Shown here piece by piece: positions 42,443-50,705 of a stretch of DNA of 64,000 nucleotides. Position 1 is the first letter of the stretch; the number at the start of each line of letters is the position of its first letter. Below the pieces are notes generated by a model that did not search any database, was not told the DNA's origin, and saw only the letters and a list, made by a program, of their open reading frames with translations. The DNA comes from CASFRF01 sp031549345 (GTDB lineage: Bacteria; Verrucomicrobiota; Lentisphaeria; Victivallales; Victivallaceae). The DNA is taken from positions 380,140-444,139 of the forward strand of contig JAVBPY010000006.1 of assembly GCA_031549345.1 (NCBI GenBank), written 5' to 3'. A program made the position numbers and the translations under genes.

Positions 42443-42753
42443 GTCCGGACAACGTTGTGTCCTCCCTGAAAAATCTCCGCTCACCGCTTCGCTGACGTCG
42501 GTTCCCGCCGTCGCGCCTCCCGGGCTTGTGTGTGGTTGCCCTGCGCCCCTAAGGGGCTTGGGCACGCGAAGGCAGAGCCTTCGCGTGTGGCCCGGGAGAT
42601 CGAGGGTTCGATTCCCTTCTTTGTGCAATGTTTGTGCAACCACGGCGAGAAGCAGCCACAACCGCCCCCCTCCCTGGCAATTCAACCGCTGCAATTCACG
42701 TATAAATTCCAGTGCAAGTCTTCTGAAAACGATCGAAAAAGATCCGTTAAAAA

Positions 42754-42782
42754 TTGCAATCATACAAAATCAGTGATATATT
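42754..42782 (+). promoter_or_regulatory. Promoter for the MBOAT unit
   Basis: TTGCAA (42754-42759), 17-bp spacer, TATATT (42777-42782), giving a 5' untranslated region of roughly 115 nt before the start at 42903. Confidence 0.5.
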
Positions 42783-42902
42783 TATTATGGTTTAATTTGA
42801 AACAGCAGTGTGGATATTTTTTGAGCAACTGATCCCCAAAGTTTTTTTCGAGTGTCCGATAAAAAATTTTGAAACCAGTTTCTCTTTGTTCTAAGGATTG
42901 GT

Positions 42903-44318
42903 ATGCTTTTTAATTCGTTGGCTTTTTTCGTTTTCGCGTTTTTCTTCTTTCTCCTATGGCCGGTGTTCCGGGGAAAATCACAGCCAAGATGGATATTCAT
43001 CGTCATCGCATCACTGATTTTTTACGGATGGTGGGATTGGCGTTTCCTTTTTCTTCTGCTCGGCGTCGCCACCTGCGATTTCCTCCTCGGCTGGTGGATG
43101 GACTCCACGAAGGGGACGCGGAACCGGAAATGGCTTCTGGCCTTCTCCATTGTGCTCAATATCGGCGCACTGGGAGTTTTCAAATATGCCAACTTTTCCG
43201 TGCACAACTTGAATTGGCTGCTTGGGGTTTTCGGCCTCAACCACAATGTTCTCCCGCCGAACATCATACTCCCCATCGGCATCAGCTTCTACATCTTCCA
43301 GGGGCTTTCGTATGTCTGGGACATCTACCGCAGGGAATTGACCCACACTCGTAATTACCTGCACTTTCTCGCCTTCCTGAGCCTTTTCCCCCAGTTGGTG
43401 GCCGGACCGATCATCCGCGGCGGCGAGCTTTTGCAGCAGTTGCGGACTCCGGGGAACCCCACCAAAGAGGCGCAATGGGAAGGATTCCGCCTGATCATCT
43501 GGGGGTTTTTCAAAAAAGTCATTATCGCCAACCATCTGGCGCCTTTCATTTCGCTGGCGTTCCGCAACCTTCAGACATCGGGGGAATCGACACTTTACTG
43601 GTGGGTGGTCGCGTTTGCGTTCGGCATCCAGATTTACGGCGACTTCTGCGGTTATTCGGACATCGCCCGCGGCCTGGCGCGCTGGATGGGATACAGCTTC
43701 CCGCTGAACTTCAACAATCCCTACCAATCGACCAGCTTCGGCGAGTTCTGGAGCCGTTGGCATATCACCCTCTCCCGCTGGATCCGGGATTATGTCTACA
43801 TCTCCTTCGGCGGCAACCGTTGCGGTAAAATCCGCACGTACATCAACCTTATGGCCGCCATGCTGATCAGCGGATTCTGGCACGGCGCGGCATGGACCTA
43901 TGTCATCTGGGGCGGGTTGCATGGATTCTACCTTGTGGTAGAAAAATTAACCGCCCCCTGGACCGGACGTCTGCCGGCGCCAATCCGCCGGTATTTCGGC
44001 TGGATTCTTTGTTTGCTCCTGACGATGGTGGCCTGGGTCTTCTTCCGCGCCAACGACCTGCCGCAAGCCCTGACTATTGTAAAAATGATGTTCAATTGCA
44101 ATTTCAGCACTTGGCATGCGCCGATTTACGGAAAAATCATCCTCATTGAAATAATCATGCTGGGGTATGTTCTGCTTACGATGCATGGATTTACGTACCA
44201 GCGCTTAATGGAAAAGAAATTCCTTTCACGTCTGGAGCCTTGGCTGTTGGTCCTTATCGGGATCGTGTCGGTTTTTCTGCGCGGGCCGGACACATCGTTC
44301 ATTTATTTTCAATTCTGA
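42903..44318 (+). CDS. MBOAT-family O-acyltransferase (AlgI-like)
   Basis: A 471-residue polytopic membrane protein of the MBOAT superfamily, which transfers acyl (usually acetyl) groups to exported polysaccharides. The signatures are WRFLFLLLGVATCDFLLGWW, then GVFKYANF, then ILPIGISFYIFQGLSYVWDI, and SRWHITLSRWIRDYVYISFGG (shown here in parts). The catalytic His lies in GFWHGAAWTYVIWGGLHG (about residue 325). The start is ATG 42903, preceded by AAGGA at 5 nt. The following gene is an SGNH-like partner, as in alginate, peptidoglycan and cell-wall acetylation systems, so the pair probably acetylates an exported glycan. The acceptor is not known. Confidence 0.9.
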   Translation: MLFNSLAFFVFAFFFFLLWPVFRGKSQPRWIFIVIASLIFYGWWDWRFLFLLLGVATCDFLLGWWMDSTKGTRNRKWLLAFSIVLNIGALGVFKYANFSVHNLNWLLGVFGLNHNVLPPNIILPIGISFYIFQGLSYVWDIYRRELTHTRNYLHFLAFLSLFPQLVAGPIIRGGELLQQLRTPGNPTKEAQWEGFRLIIWGFFKKVIIANHLAPFISLAFRNLQTSGESTLYWWVVAFAFGIQIYGDFCGYSDIARGLARWMGYSFPLNFNNPYQSTSFGEFWSRWHITLSRWIRDYVYISFGGNRCGKIRTYINLMAAMLISGFWHGAAWTYVIWGGLHGFYLVVEKLTAPWTGRLPAPIRRYFGWILCLLLTMVAWVFFRANDLPQALTIVKMMFNCNFSTWHAPIYGKIILIEIIMLGYVLLTMHGFTYQRLMEKKFLSRLEPWLLVLIGIVSVFLRGPDTSFIYFQF

Positions 44319-44336
44319 CGGGAGAGACGCGTCGAC

Positions 44337-45257
44337 ATGAGAAAATTTACTTACAATCGAACATTGCTGTTTGTTCTGACGCTGGTCTTGATTCTTTCCG
44401 TGGCGCTGGCGCTGTTCCGGCCGGGGTCCCAGGACCCGCGCGGAATGTCGGAGGCCGAATTTGTCTGGCGGAAAATAAATATGACCCATTCGGCCGATGT
44501 TGTTCTGGCGGGGGATTCCCGCATGGCCAATAACGTCTCTCCCGGACATGTCGCGCAAGCTTTTCCCGATCTGAAGGTATTGAATTGCGCGTTCAAAGGG
44601 CAAAAGATGTCGGAGAAATATTTTCGGTATCTGACCGGCTGCCTGAAGCCGGACTCCCGCGAAAAAACGATTGTGATCGGTCTTTCCAACACCAATTTGT
44701 ACATGGTGGATGAAAAAGTGTTCGCGTCGGATTTCGATAGTTACGCCCCCGAGGAGTTTCATTCGGCGCTCGCATTCCGCCTCACCGATATGTTCGCTCC
44801 CCTGAGCGGGCCGGAAATGAACATTATGCTGCGCCGTCCTTCCGGGGTTATCCGTTACCAGATTATGCACCCGGACGGCTGGATCGAACTGGTCGCGGAA
44901 GATAAAAAATCCTACTTTTCCGGCTGGCTCGAAAAAGTCGTTCCTAAAGACAACAGCGAAAAAATCAACGAAGGCGTCGCATTCCTTGAACGCTGGAGCG
45001 CCCATTGGAGCAAGCTCGGAATCCGGGTCATCTTTTTTCAGCAGCCCTTGGATGAGGATACCTGGAAAGTCGCCACCCTGCAAGGCTACAACAAGGAACG
45101 GATCAAAAAACAACTCACCGCCGCCGGTGCGCTGTGGTTGGAAGACGTGCCGAAAACAGATGGCGCCGTGACGCTGAACAATTATTTGGAAAGCGATTCC
45201 GCCAAATTATTCTCCACCGCTCTGGGGCAGAACCTTGCGCCCCTTTTGGGCAGATAA
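44337..45257 (+). CDS. Membrane-anchored SGNH-like partner of the MBOAT protein
   Basis: A 306-residue protein with one N-terminal membrane helix (LLFVLTLVLILSVALALF, about 8-27) and an extracytoplasmic domain. The block DVVLAGDSRMANNVSPGH (about 56-73) has the GDSR motif with a nucleophile-type Ser in an SGNH-like setting, and KTIVIGLSNTNLYM fits a following strand. Its position 18 bp after the MBOAT gene matches AlgJ/AlgX, DltD or PatB-like partners that complete acyl transfer outside the membrane. A clear C-terminal Asp-x-x-His motif was not found, so catalytic competence is uncertain. Confidence 0.6.
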   Translation: MRKFTYNRTLLFVLTLVLILSVALALFRPGSQDPRGMSEAEFVWRKINMTHSADVVLAGDSRMANNVSPGHVAQAFPDLKVLNCAFKGQKMSEKYFRYLTGCLKPDSREKTIVIGLSNTNLYMVDEKVFASDFDSYAPEEFHSALAFRLTDMFAPLSGPEMNIMLRRPSGVIRYQIMHPDGWIELVAEDKKSYFSGWLEKVVPKDNSEKINEGVAFLERWSAHWSKLGIRVIFFQQPLDEDTWKVATLQGYNKERIKKQLTAAGALWLEDVPKTDGAVTLNNYLESDSAKLFSTALGQNLAPLLGR

Positions 45258-45294
45258 TATGCACGCAAACCTTTTCATTTCAAGGAGATAAACA

Positions 45295-46179
45295 ATGAAA
45301 AAGTGTACCGCCGTACTGTTGGGGATTCTGGGAATGGCCGCCACGCTGAGCGCCGGAGACATTCCGGTAAAAACCGGCGACAAGGTTGCGTTTCTCGGGG
45401 ACTCGATCACCCGTTTCGGCAACGACGCCGACGGATACCTGACAATGACCATGGAGGGACTGAGCGCCATCGGCATCGAGGCGAAAAAGATCCCCGTCGG
45501 CGTGGGCGGCAACACGTCCGGCGACATGCTGAGGCGGATTGAACGGGATGTCCTCTCCAAAAAACCGCAGTTCATGGTCCTGAGCTGCGGTGTTAATGAT
45601 GTATGGCACCAGTTCAAAAAACCGCCCGCGGGTATGACGAAGGCGGAATACGAGGAAGGCGTCCTGAATGGCTTCAGGAAGAATGTTACGGAAATTCTCG
45701 ACAAGGCCGCCGCCACCAACATCAAGGTCATCGTCATGACCGCCACCATGATCTCCGAGAATCTTCTCGACAGCAACAACATCAAACTTGCGGACTACAA
45801 CAAGTTCCTGCGCGAAACAGCTGCCGCCAGGGGGTGCATCCTGGTCGACCAGGGGCTGGCGATGCAACAAGCCGTCGCCGCCTACCAGAAACGCTTCCCA
45901 AGGCAGAAACAAAATTACCTGACCACCGACGGCGTTCATATGAACGCTTTGGGCAATAAACTCATGGCGCTTACCCTTTTGAAAGGCCTCGGCCTGGACA
46001 CCGCCCAGATGACCCGGGCGACGGCCGCCATTGACGCGCTGAAAATCAACATGTCCGTTACTGTGCGCATCAGTGATTATGAGTTTTTGTCCGGCAAAGC
46101 GCTCGAGAAAAACCTCCCGCTCAACGACTACGCCGGCGAGCTGTTTAAAGAACCTTTGAATAAAATCGGGGTGAAATAA
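45295..46179 (+). CDS. Exported GDSL/SGNH-type hydrolase
   Basis: A 294-residue exported esterase-like protein. The signal peptide is MKKCTAVLLGILGMAATLSAG. The four SGNH blocks are visible: VAFLGDSITRFG (block I, Ser), GVGGNTSGDML (block II, Gly), VLSCGVNDVWHQF (block III, Asn) and TTDGVHMNALG (block V, Asp and His). It is typical of carbohydrate esterases and lysophospholipase-like enzymes. AAGGAG lies 7 nt before ATG 45295. It stands 37 bp after the MBOAT partner gene and may be cotranscribed, in which case it could remove the acyl groups that pair adds. Substrate unknown. Confidence 0.85.
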   Translation: MKKCTAVLLGILGMAATLSAGDIPVKTGDKVAFLGDSITRFGNDADGYLTMTMEGLSAIGIEAKKIPVGVGGNTSGDMLRRIERDVLSKKPQFMVLSCGVNDVWHQFKKPPAGMTKAEYEEGVLNGFRKNVTEILDKAAATNIKVIVMTATMISENLLDSNNIKLADYNKFLRETAAARGCILVDQGLAMQQAVAAYQKRFPRQKQNYLTTDGVHMNALGNKLMALTLLKGLGLDTAQMTRATAAIDALKINMSVTVRISDYEFLSGKALEKNLPLNDYAGELFKEPLNKIGVK

Positions 46180-46258
46180 AAGCATTAAGTGAGCTTTTGC
46201 ATAACCGACCGCTTCCCTCTAAAATAAAAAAATCACGAAAATTACAGGAAAAAAACGC

Positions 46259-46286
46259 TTGAAATCCTCCGCGATTGCGTTATCAT
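46259..46286 (+). promoter_or_regulatory. Promoter for the hydrogenase operon
   Basis: TTGAAA (46259-46264), 16-bp spacer, TATCAT (46281-46286), giving a 5' untranslated region of about 170 nt before the first structural gene at 46462. Confidence 0.5.
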
Positions 46287-46334
46287 AGAAAGAAGGACCG
46301 ACTTTCATTACCAATGTTTTCTGTATTTCACGGT

Positions 46335-46433
46335 TTCCGACGCATATCCTGTCGGAAGCGCTGAATGATATCGCCTGTGCCAGTGAGTATGCCGCCCTTT
46401 CGGGCGGCCGGGTTCAAAGGAGTTTTGACCCGG
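46335..46433 (+). promoter_or_regulatory. Structured 5' UTR of the hydrogenase operon, candidate cis-regulatory RNA
   Basis: Three hairpins in a row: TTCCGAC (46335-46341) with GTCGGAA (46351-46357), 9-nt loop; GCCGCCC (46391-46397) with GGGCGGC (46402-46408), loop TTTC; and a long stem of 46408-46418 with 46423-46433, loop GGAG, one internal mismatch. The ribosome binding site GGAGG is at 46452-46456. No known riboswitch class was recognised. Confidence 0.45.
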
Positions 46434-46461
46434 GTCAGGATCGTTCTCAGCGGAGGGAAAC

Positions 46462-46968
46462 ATGGTTTGTACACAGAAGTCGCTCAGGTCGTCGAAGAAA
46501 TTCCGGGAACTCGACGAAACCATCGCATCGGTTTTCGAAACGCTCCCTCCCGAGCGGCGGCGGGGAGGATTGATCCAATGCCTCCACCGTGCCCAGCACC
46601 TCTTCGGCTATCTTCCGGAAGAGGTACAGTCTTTCATTTCCGCGCGCCTCGGCGTTTCCCGCGCGGATATTTACGGCATTATCAGTTTCTACAGCTATTT
46701 TTCCGATAAACCGCGCGGACGCTATAAGATCAACGTCTGCATCGGAACGGCTTGCTTCGTCAAAGGAGGGCCGGAAATTCTCGACGAATTCAGGCGGCTC
46801 CTCAAAATCAACGAGGGAGAGAACTCCGCGGACGGGAAATTTTTCCTCGGTGTTCTCCGTTGCGTCGGGGCATGCAGCCTCGCCCCCGTGGTGATGGTCA
46901 ACGAACGGATTTACGGCAACGTTTCCCCGGAAAAAGTCGCCGACATCCTTGCCGATTGCGGAGAATAA
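46462..46968 (+). CDS. hydC: [FeFe]-hydrogenase NuoE-like subunit (HydC/HndA)
   Basis: A 168-residue protein of the NuoE/thioredoxin-like [2Fe-2S] family. The cluster cysteines are in NVCIGTACFVKGG (about 93-105) and VLRCVGACSLAPVVMVN (about 132-148), in the expected C-x4-C ... C-x3-C arrangement. The N-terminal helices (about 15-75, including LIQCLHRAQHLFGYLPEE) are typical of NuoE. The subunit passes electrons between NADH-linked flavin and hydrogenase in trimeric [FeFe]-hydrogenases such as those of Thermotoga and Desulfovibrio. It is the first gene of a three-gene hyd operon with a structured leader, and the next start follows 2 bp after its stop. Confidence 0.85.
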   Translation: MVCTQKSLRSSKKFRELDETIASVFETLPPERRRGGLIQCLHRAQHLFGYLPEEVQSFISARLGVSRADIYGIISFYSYFSDKPRGRYKINVCIGTACFVKGGPEILDEFRRLLKINEGENSADGKFFLGVLRCVGACSLAPVVMVNERIYGNVSPEKVADILADCGE

Positions 46969-46970
46969 TC

Positions 46971-48815
46971 ATGACAAAAATCAAATCCGTCGCAGAACTT
47001 CAAAAGAAGATCAAGGCCCTCAATAAAAAAAAGACGCCTCCAATCAAGCTGCTCATCTCCATGGGGACCTGCGGCCTTGCCGCCGGCGCATCCGAAATCA
47101 CCGCCGCCGCCAGAAAGTGCATCGCGGAACAGAAGCTTGAGGATTCCATCGAAATTTCCAGCGTCGGCTGCATGGGATTGTGCTATGCCGAGCCGACGGT
47201 CATTCTGATCGACCGCCGTTCCGGCGCGCAGCTGATTTACGGCGACGTTTCCGCCGGGCAGATATCCGGGATCATTGAATCCGGCCTCGCCGTCGCCCAT
47301 GGGACGCGCACGATCGACCGCACCTGGCATTACCCGGAATTTGAAAAGCCGGCGGCCGGGGAAATCCAAGCGCGGATCGTCCTGCGCAATACCGGGCGCA
47401 TCGACCCGGAGAACATCGACGAATACATCGCTTCCGGCGGTTACACTGCGCTGGCGAAGGTTTTGACATCCATGAAACCCGGCGAAGTTGTGGAAACAAT
47501 CGAGGCGTCTGGCCTTCGCGGACGCGGCGGCGGCGGTTTCCCCACCGGAAAAAAATGGCGCTTTGCCGCCGCGCAGAAATCGCCGGAAAAATTCATCATC
47601 TGCAATGCAGACGAAGGCGACCCCGGCGCCTTCATGGACCGCGCCGTCCTCGAAGGCGATCCGCACACGGTTTTGGAAGCGATGGCGATCGGCGGCTACG
47701 CCATCGGCGCCCGTGCCGGCATCGTTTACGTCCGCGCGGAATATCCGCTTGCGGTGAAGAGGCTTGAGATCGCGATCCGACAGGCGGAGGAACGTGGGGT
47801 CCTCGGTGAAAATCTTTTCGGGAGCAGCTTCGATTTTCGTGTCGAAATCAAATTCGGCGCGGGGGCGTTCGTCTGCGGCGAGGAAACCGCGCTGATCCAC
47901 TCCATCGAAGGGAAGCGCGGCGAACCGACGGTCCGGCCCCCGTATCCCGCGGTCGCCGGACTGTGGAGCAAACCGAGCGTGGTCAACAACGTCGAAACCT
48001 ACGCGAGCGTCTGTGCAATTATCCGTAACGGGGCAGCGTGGTTCCGTTCGATCGGCACTTCCGGCTCTCCGGGCACAAAGGTTTTCGCACTGGCCGGAAA
48101 AGTTTCGCGTGTGGGGCTGGTCGAAGTTCCGATGGGGACGTCGCTGCGCGAGATCATCTTTGGCCTCGGCGGCGGCATACGGAACGGACGGCGCTTCAAA
48201 TCTGTGCAGACCGGCGGTCCTTCCGGAGGGTGCATCACCGATGAAAATCTCGATCTTCCGATTGACTACGAAGCGCTCAAAAAGATCGGTTCGATGATGG
48301 GTTCCGGCGGTATGATCGTAATGGACGAAGGCGATTGCATGGTCAATATCGCGCGTTTCTACATCGAGTTCATGCTCGGCGAGTCGTGCGGAAAGTGCAC
48401 CCCGTGCCGGATCGGAACCCAGCGCCTCTATGAGATGCTTGACGACATCACCTCCGGACGTGGAACGCTGGAAATTCTCGAGAAACTCAAAACCCTTTCG
48501 GGCGTTCTGAAGGATACCGCGCTTTGCGGCCTCGGGCAGACGGCGCCGAATCCGGTCCTTTCCACGATGAAAAACTTTGAAAGCGAATACATGGCACACG
48601 TGAACGATTCCCGTTGCCCCGCCGGTGTCTGCCGGGCACTGATCCGTTACGAAATCACCGACCGGTGCGTCGGCTGCGGCGTTTGTCTGCACCGCTGCCC
48701 GGTTCACTGCATCTCCGGCGAGCGCCGGTCGCGGCACAAGATCGATGCATCGCGCTGCATCAAGTGCGGAAGCTGTTACGCGGTCTGTAAATTTCACGCC
48801 GTCGCCAAAGTCTGA
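46971..48815 (+). CDS. hydB: [FeFe]-hydrogenase NuoF-like diaphorase subunit (HydB/HndC)
   Basis: A 614-residue flavoprotein. An N-terminal thioredoxin-like [2Fe-2S] domain has LISMGTCGLAAGASE and SVGCMGLCYAEP (residues about 24-75). The NADH/FMN-binding NuoF core has GLRGRGGGGFPTGKKW (about 183) and NADEGDPGAFMDR (about 206), with the [4Fe-4S] ligand site ESCGKCTPCRIGT (about 470). A C-terminal ferredoxin domain binds two [4Fe-4S] clusters (CVGCGVCLHRCPVHC, then CIKCGSCYAVC). The start ATG 46971 is chosen because GGAG lies 7 nt upstream; a longer frame exists but is an overlap artefact. It oxidises NADH or reduces NAD in the hydrogenase complex. The fused N-terminal Fe-S domain replaces a separate HndB protein. 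Confidence 0.9.
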   Translation: MTKIKSVAELQKKIKALNKKKTPPIKLLISMGTCGLAAGASEITAAARKCIAEQKLEDSIEISSVGCMGLCYAEPTVILIDRRSGAQLIYGDVSAGQISGIIESGLAVAHGTRTIDRTWHYPEFEKPAAGEIQARIVLRNTGRIDPENIDEYIASGGYTALAKVLTSMKPGEVVETIEASGLRGRGGGGFPTGKKWRFAAAQKSPEKFIICNADEGDPGAFMDRAVLEGDPHTVLEAMAIGGYAIGARAGIVYVRAEYPLAVKRLEIAIRQAEERGVLGENLFGSSFDFRVEIKFGAGAFVCGEETALIHSIEGKRGEPTVRPPYPAVAGLWSKPSVVNNVETYASVCAIIRNGAAWFRSIGTSGSPGTKVFALAGKVSRVGLVEVPMGTSLREIIFGLGGGIRNGRRFKSVQTGGPSGGCITDENLDLPIDYEALKKIGSMMGSGGMIVMDEGDCMVNIARFYIEFMLGESCGKCTPCRIGTQRLYEMLDDITSGRGTLEILEKLKTLSGVLKDTALCGLGQTAPNPVLSTMKNFESEYMAHVNDSRCPAGVCRALIRYEITDRCVGCGVCLHRCPVHCISGERRSRHKIDASRCIKCGSCYAVCKFHAVAKV

Positions 48816-48829
48816 AGGAGCGCCCATCC

Positions 48830-50569
48830 ATGAAAGTCAAGCTTACAATCAACGATCAGGCCATCGAAGTCCGCGCCGGGAGCACCATCCTCGAGGCGGC
48901 TGAAAAGCTCGATATCCGCATTCCGACGCTCTGTCACTTCAAGATGGATTGTTTCGGACTCGAACACCGTAGCGGCTCCTGCCGCGTATGTGTGGTCGAG
49001 GTCGACGGGCGCCCGAATCTTGCGCCCTCGTGCAGCACCCCCGTCGCCGAAGGAATGGTGGTGCGGACCAACTCGCTGCGGGCCATCAACGCCCGCAGGA
49101 CGATCCTCGATTTGATGCTTTCCGACCACCCCAAGGACTGCCTGACCTGCCCAAAAAACCTCAACTGCCGTCTTCAGGCATTGGCGCAGGAACTTGGTTT
49201 GCACCATCTTCTTTATACCGGGGAGCAGTCCACGTACAAAAAAGACCTTTCCAGCAAAGCCATTGCGCGCGACCTCGATAAATGCATCATGTGCCGGAGG
49301 TGCGAAACAGCCTGCAACGTCATGCAGACCGTCGGCGTCCTCTCCGGTGTCGGGCGCGGTTTCCAGGCGGTGGTGGCCCCCGAGGGATTGAAACCGCTGA
49401 ACGACACGGTGTGCGTCTTCTGCGGCCAGTGCGTCCAGGCCTGTCCGGTCGGCGCACTCAGCGAAATGGATTACAAATACCCCGTTTGGCGCGCGCTGAA
49501 CGATCCGCAAAAAACCGTGATTGTGCAGACCGCCCCGGCGGTACGCGTGGCGATCGGCGAGTGCTTCGGCCTTCCGGCGGGGGCGATCAGCACCGGGAAG
49601 ATGATTTCCGCGTTGCGGATGTTGGGGTTCGACAAGGTTTTCGACACCGATTTTTCCGCGGACCTTACGATTATGGAGGAAACCAAGGAACTTGTCGAGC
49701 GCGTGAAATCAGGGCGCGACCTCCCGATTCTGACGAGCTGCTGCCCGGGGTGGGTCAAGTTCTTCGAGCACCAGTTCCCGGATCTCCTGCACATGCCTTC
49801 GAGCGCGAAGTCGCCGCAGCAGATGTTCGGAGCGATTGCCAAAAGCTATTATGCGGAAAAGATCGGCGTGGCGCCGGAGAATCTGGTGGTCGTTTCCGTC
49901 ATGCCGTGCCTGGCCAAGAAATACGAGGCGGCCCGCGATGAGTTTATTCATGATGGGGTGCGCGATGTGGACATTGTGATTTCCACCCGCGAACTCGGCG
50001 ATATGATCCACGAGGCCGGAATCCGTTTTTCACAGTTGGAGGACGGAATGTACGATTCGCCGCTCGGCGAATCCACGGGTGCCGCGGCAATCTTCGGCGT
50101 TTCCGGCGGCGTGCTGGAAGCGGCGCTGCGGACCGCCGCCGACTGGCTTTCCAAGAAAGATCTTCCGGGGGTGGATTTCAACGCGGTGCGGGGTCTCGCC
50201 GGGACCAAGGAGGCGACGGTGGAGGTCGCCGGGATGAAGCTGCGCGTCGCCGTTGTTTCCGGCCTCGGCCAGGCGCGGAAGCTCCTGGAGCGCATCCGCG
50301 CGGGCGAGGCGGAGTACCACGCCATCGAGATCATGGCTTGCCCGGGCGGCTGCATCAACGGCGGCGGCCAGCCGTACCACCACGGCGACGAACGAATCCT
50401 GAAACGCCGGCTCGAAGCGATCTACCGTGTGGACCGCAAATGCGCCTTCCGGAAATCGCACCAGAATCCCTCGATCCGGAAGCTCTACGAGGAGTTCCTC
50501 GGCGAACCGGGGAGCGCCGTCGCGCACAAACTCCTGCACACAAAGTACGTGCGGCGCGATATGAAATAG
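48830..50569 (+). CDS. hydA: [FeFe]-hydrogenase catalytic subunit (HydA/HndD)
   Basis: A 579-residue hydrogenase that reversibly reduces protons to H2. The N-terminal [2Fe-2S] domain (CHFKMDCFG, then GSCRVCVVE) is followed by a His-ligated cluster at HPKDCLTCPKNLNC and two [4Fe-4S] clusters at CIMCRRCETAC and CVFCGQCVQACPVG. The H-cluster ligands are in TSCCPGW (302-308; Cys304), MPCLAKKYE (358-366; Cys360) and EIMACPGGCINGGGQP (500-515; Cys504, Cys508). All are intact, so it should be catalytically competent once matured. The maturases HydEFG are not in the window. Length matches HndD of Desulfovibrio rather than the longer Thermotoga HydA. It ends the operon. Confidence 0.95.
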   Translation: MKVKLTINDQAIEVRAGSTILEAAEKLDIRIPTLCHFKMDCFGLEHRSGSCRVCVVEVDGRPNLAPSCSTPVAEGMVVRTNSLRAINARRTILDLMLSDHPKDCLTCPKNLNCRLQALAQELGLHHLLYTGEQSTYKKDLSSKAIARDLDKCIMCRRCETACNVMQTVGVLSGVGRGFQAVVAPEGLKPLNDTVCVFCGQCVQACPVGALSEMDYKYPVWRALNDPQKTVIVQTAPAVRVAIGECFGLPAGAISTGKMISALRMLGFDKVFDTDFSADLTIMEETKELVERVKSGRDLPILTSCCPGWVKFFEHQFPDLLHMPSSAKSPQQMFGAIAKSYYAEKIGVAPENLVVVSVMPCLAKKYEAARDEFIHDGVRDVDIVISTRELGDMIHEAGIRFSQLEDGMYDSPLGESTGAAAIFGVSGGVLEAALRTAADWLSKKDLPGVDFNAVRGLAGTKEATVEVAGMKLRVAVVSGLGQARKLLERIRAGEAEYHAIEIMACPGGCINGGGQPYHHGDERILKRRLEAIYRVDRKCAFRKSHQNPSIRKLYEEFLGEPGSAVAHKLLHTKYVRRDMK

Positions 50570-50601
50570 AAGAACACCTTCCCGGCGAAGAGGCCCCCTC
50601 T

Positions 50602-50639
50602 GCGGCAATCGGAAAAAACGATTTTTTTTCGATTGCCGC
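50602..50639 (+). terminator. Hairpin after the hydrogenase operon, probable terminator
   Basis: GCGGCAATCG (50602-50611) and CGATTGCCGC (50630-50639) form a perfect 10-bp stem. Inside the loop, AATCG and CGATT can instead pair and are followed by a T8 run at 50622-50629, so the two structures are mutually exclusive and the smaller one is the terminator-like form. Confidence 0.45.
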
Positions 50640-50677
50640 TTGCATTTGTATTAAAAGAGTAGTACACTATAAGTGTA
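50640..50677 (+). promoter_or_regulatory. Promoter with embedded palindrome, GntR autoregulation candidate
   Basis: TTGCAT (50640-50645), 17-bp spacer, TACACT (50663-50668). The -10 region is the left arm of the palindrome TACACT-ATA-AGTGTA (50663-50677). TACACT/AGTGTA half-sites are known operator elements of the YtrA subfamily in Bacillus. Confidence 0.6.
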
Positions 50678-50705
50678 TGAATAAACTAGTACATATGGGT
50701 GGATC

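Larger units (their letters stand above)
42402..42902 (+). other. 500-bp non-coding region with a degenerate copy of the tRNA-His 3' half
   Basis: No plausible gene is visible on either strand. After the tRNA terminator comes a segment with small hairpins (GCCCCTAAGGGGC near 42545 and GCGAAGGCAGAGCCTTCGC near 42567). At about 42586-42620 lies a stretch that matches the 3' half of the tRNA (anticodon to T arm) in about 31 of 35 positions. It has no matching 5' half, so it is not a working tRNA. The final 250 bp are AT-rich and hold the MBOAT promoter. Confidence 0.6.

Noticed and set aside
42560..42640. A second tRNA gene downstream of tRNA-His
   Set aside because: Only the anticodon-to-T-arm portion resembles a tRNA; no acceptor or D arm can be drawn. 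It is kept as a remnant only.
46911..48827. A 638-codon minus-strand frame opposite the NuoF-like hydrogenase gene
   Set aside because: Shadow of hydB; the plus strand has full family signatures and a ribosome binding site.
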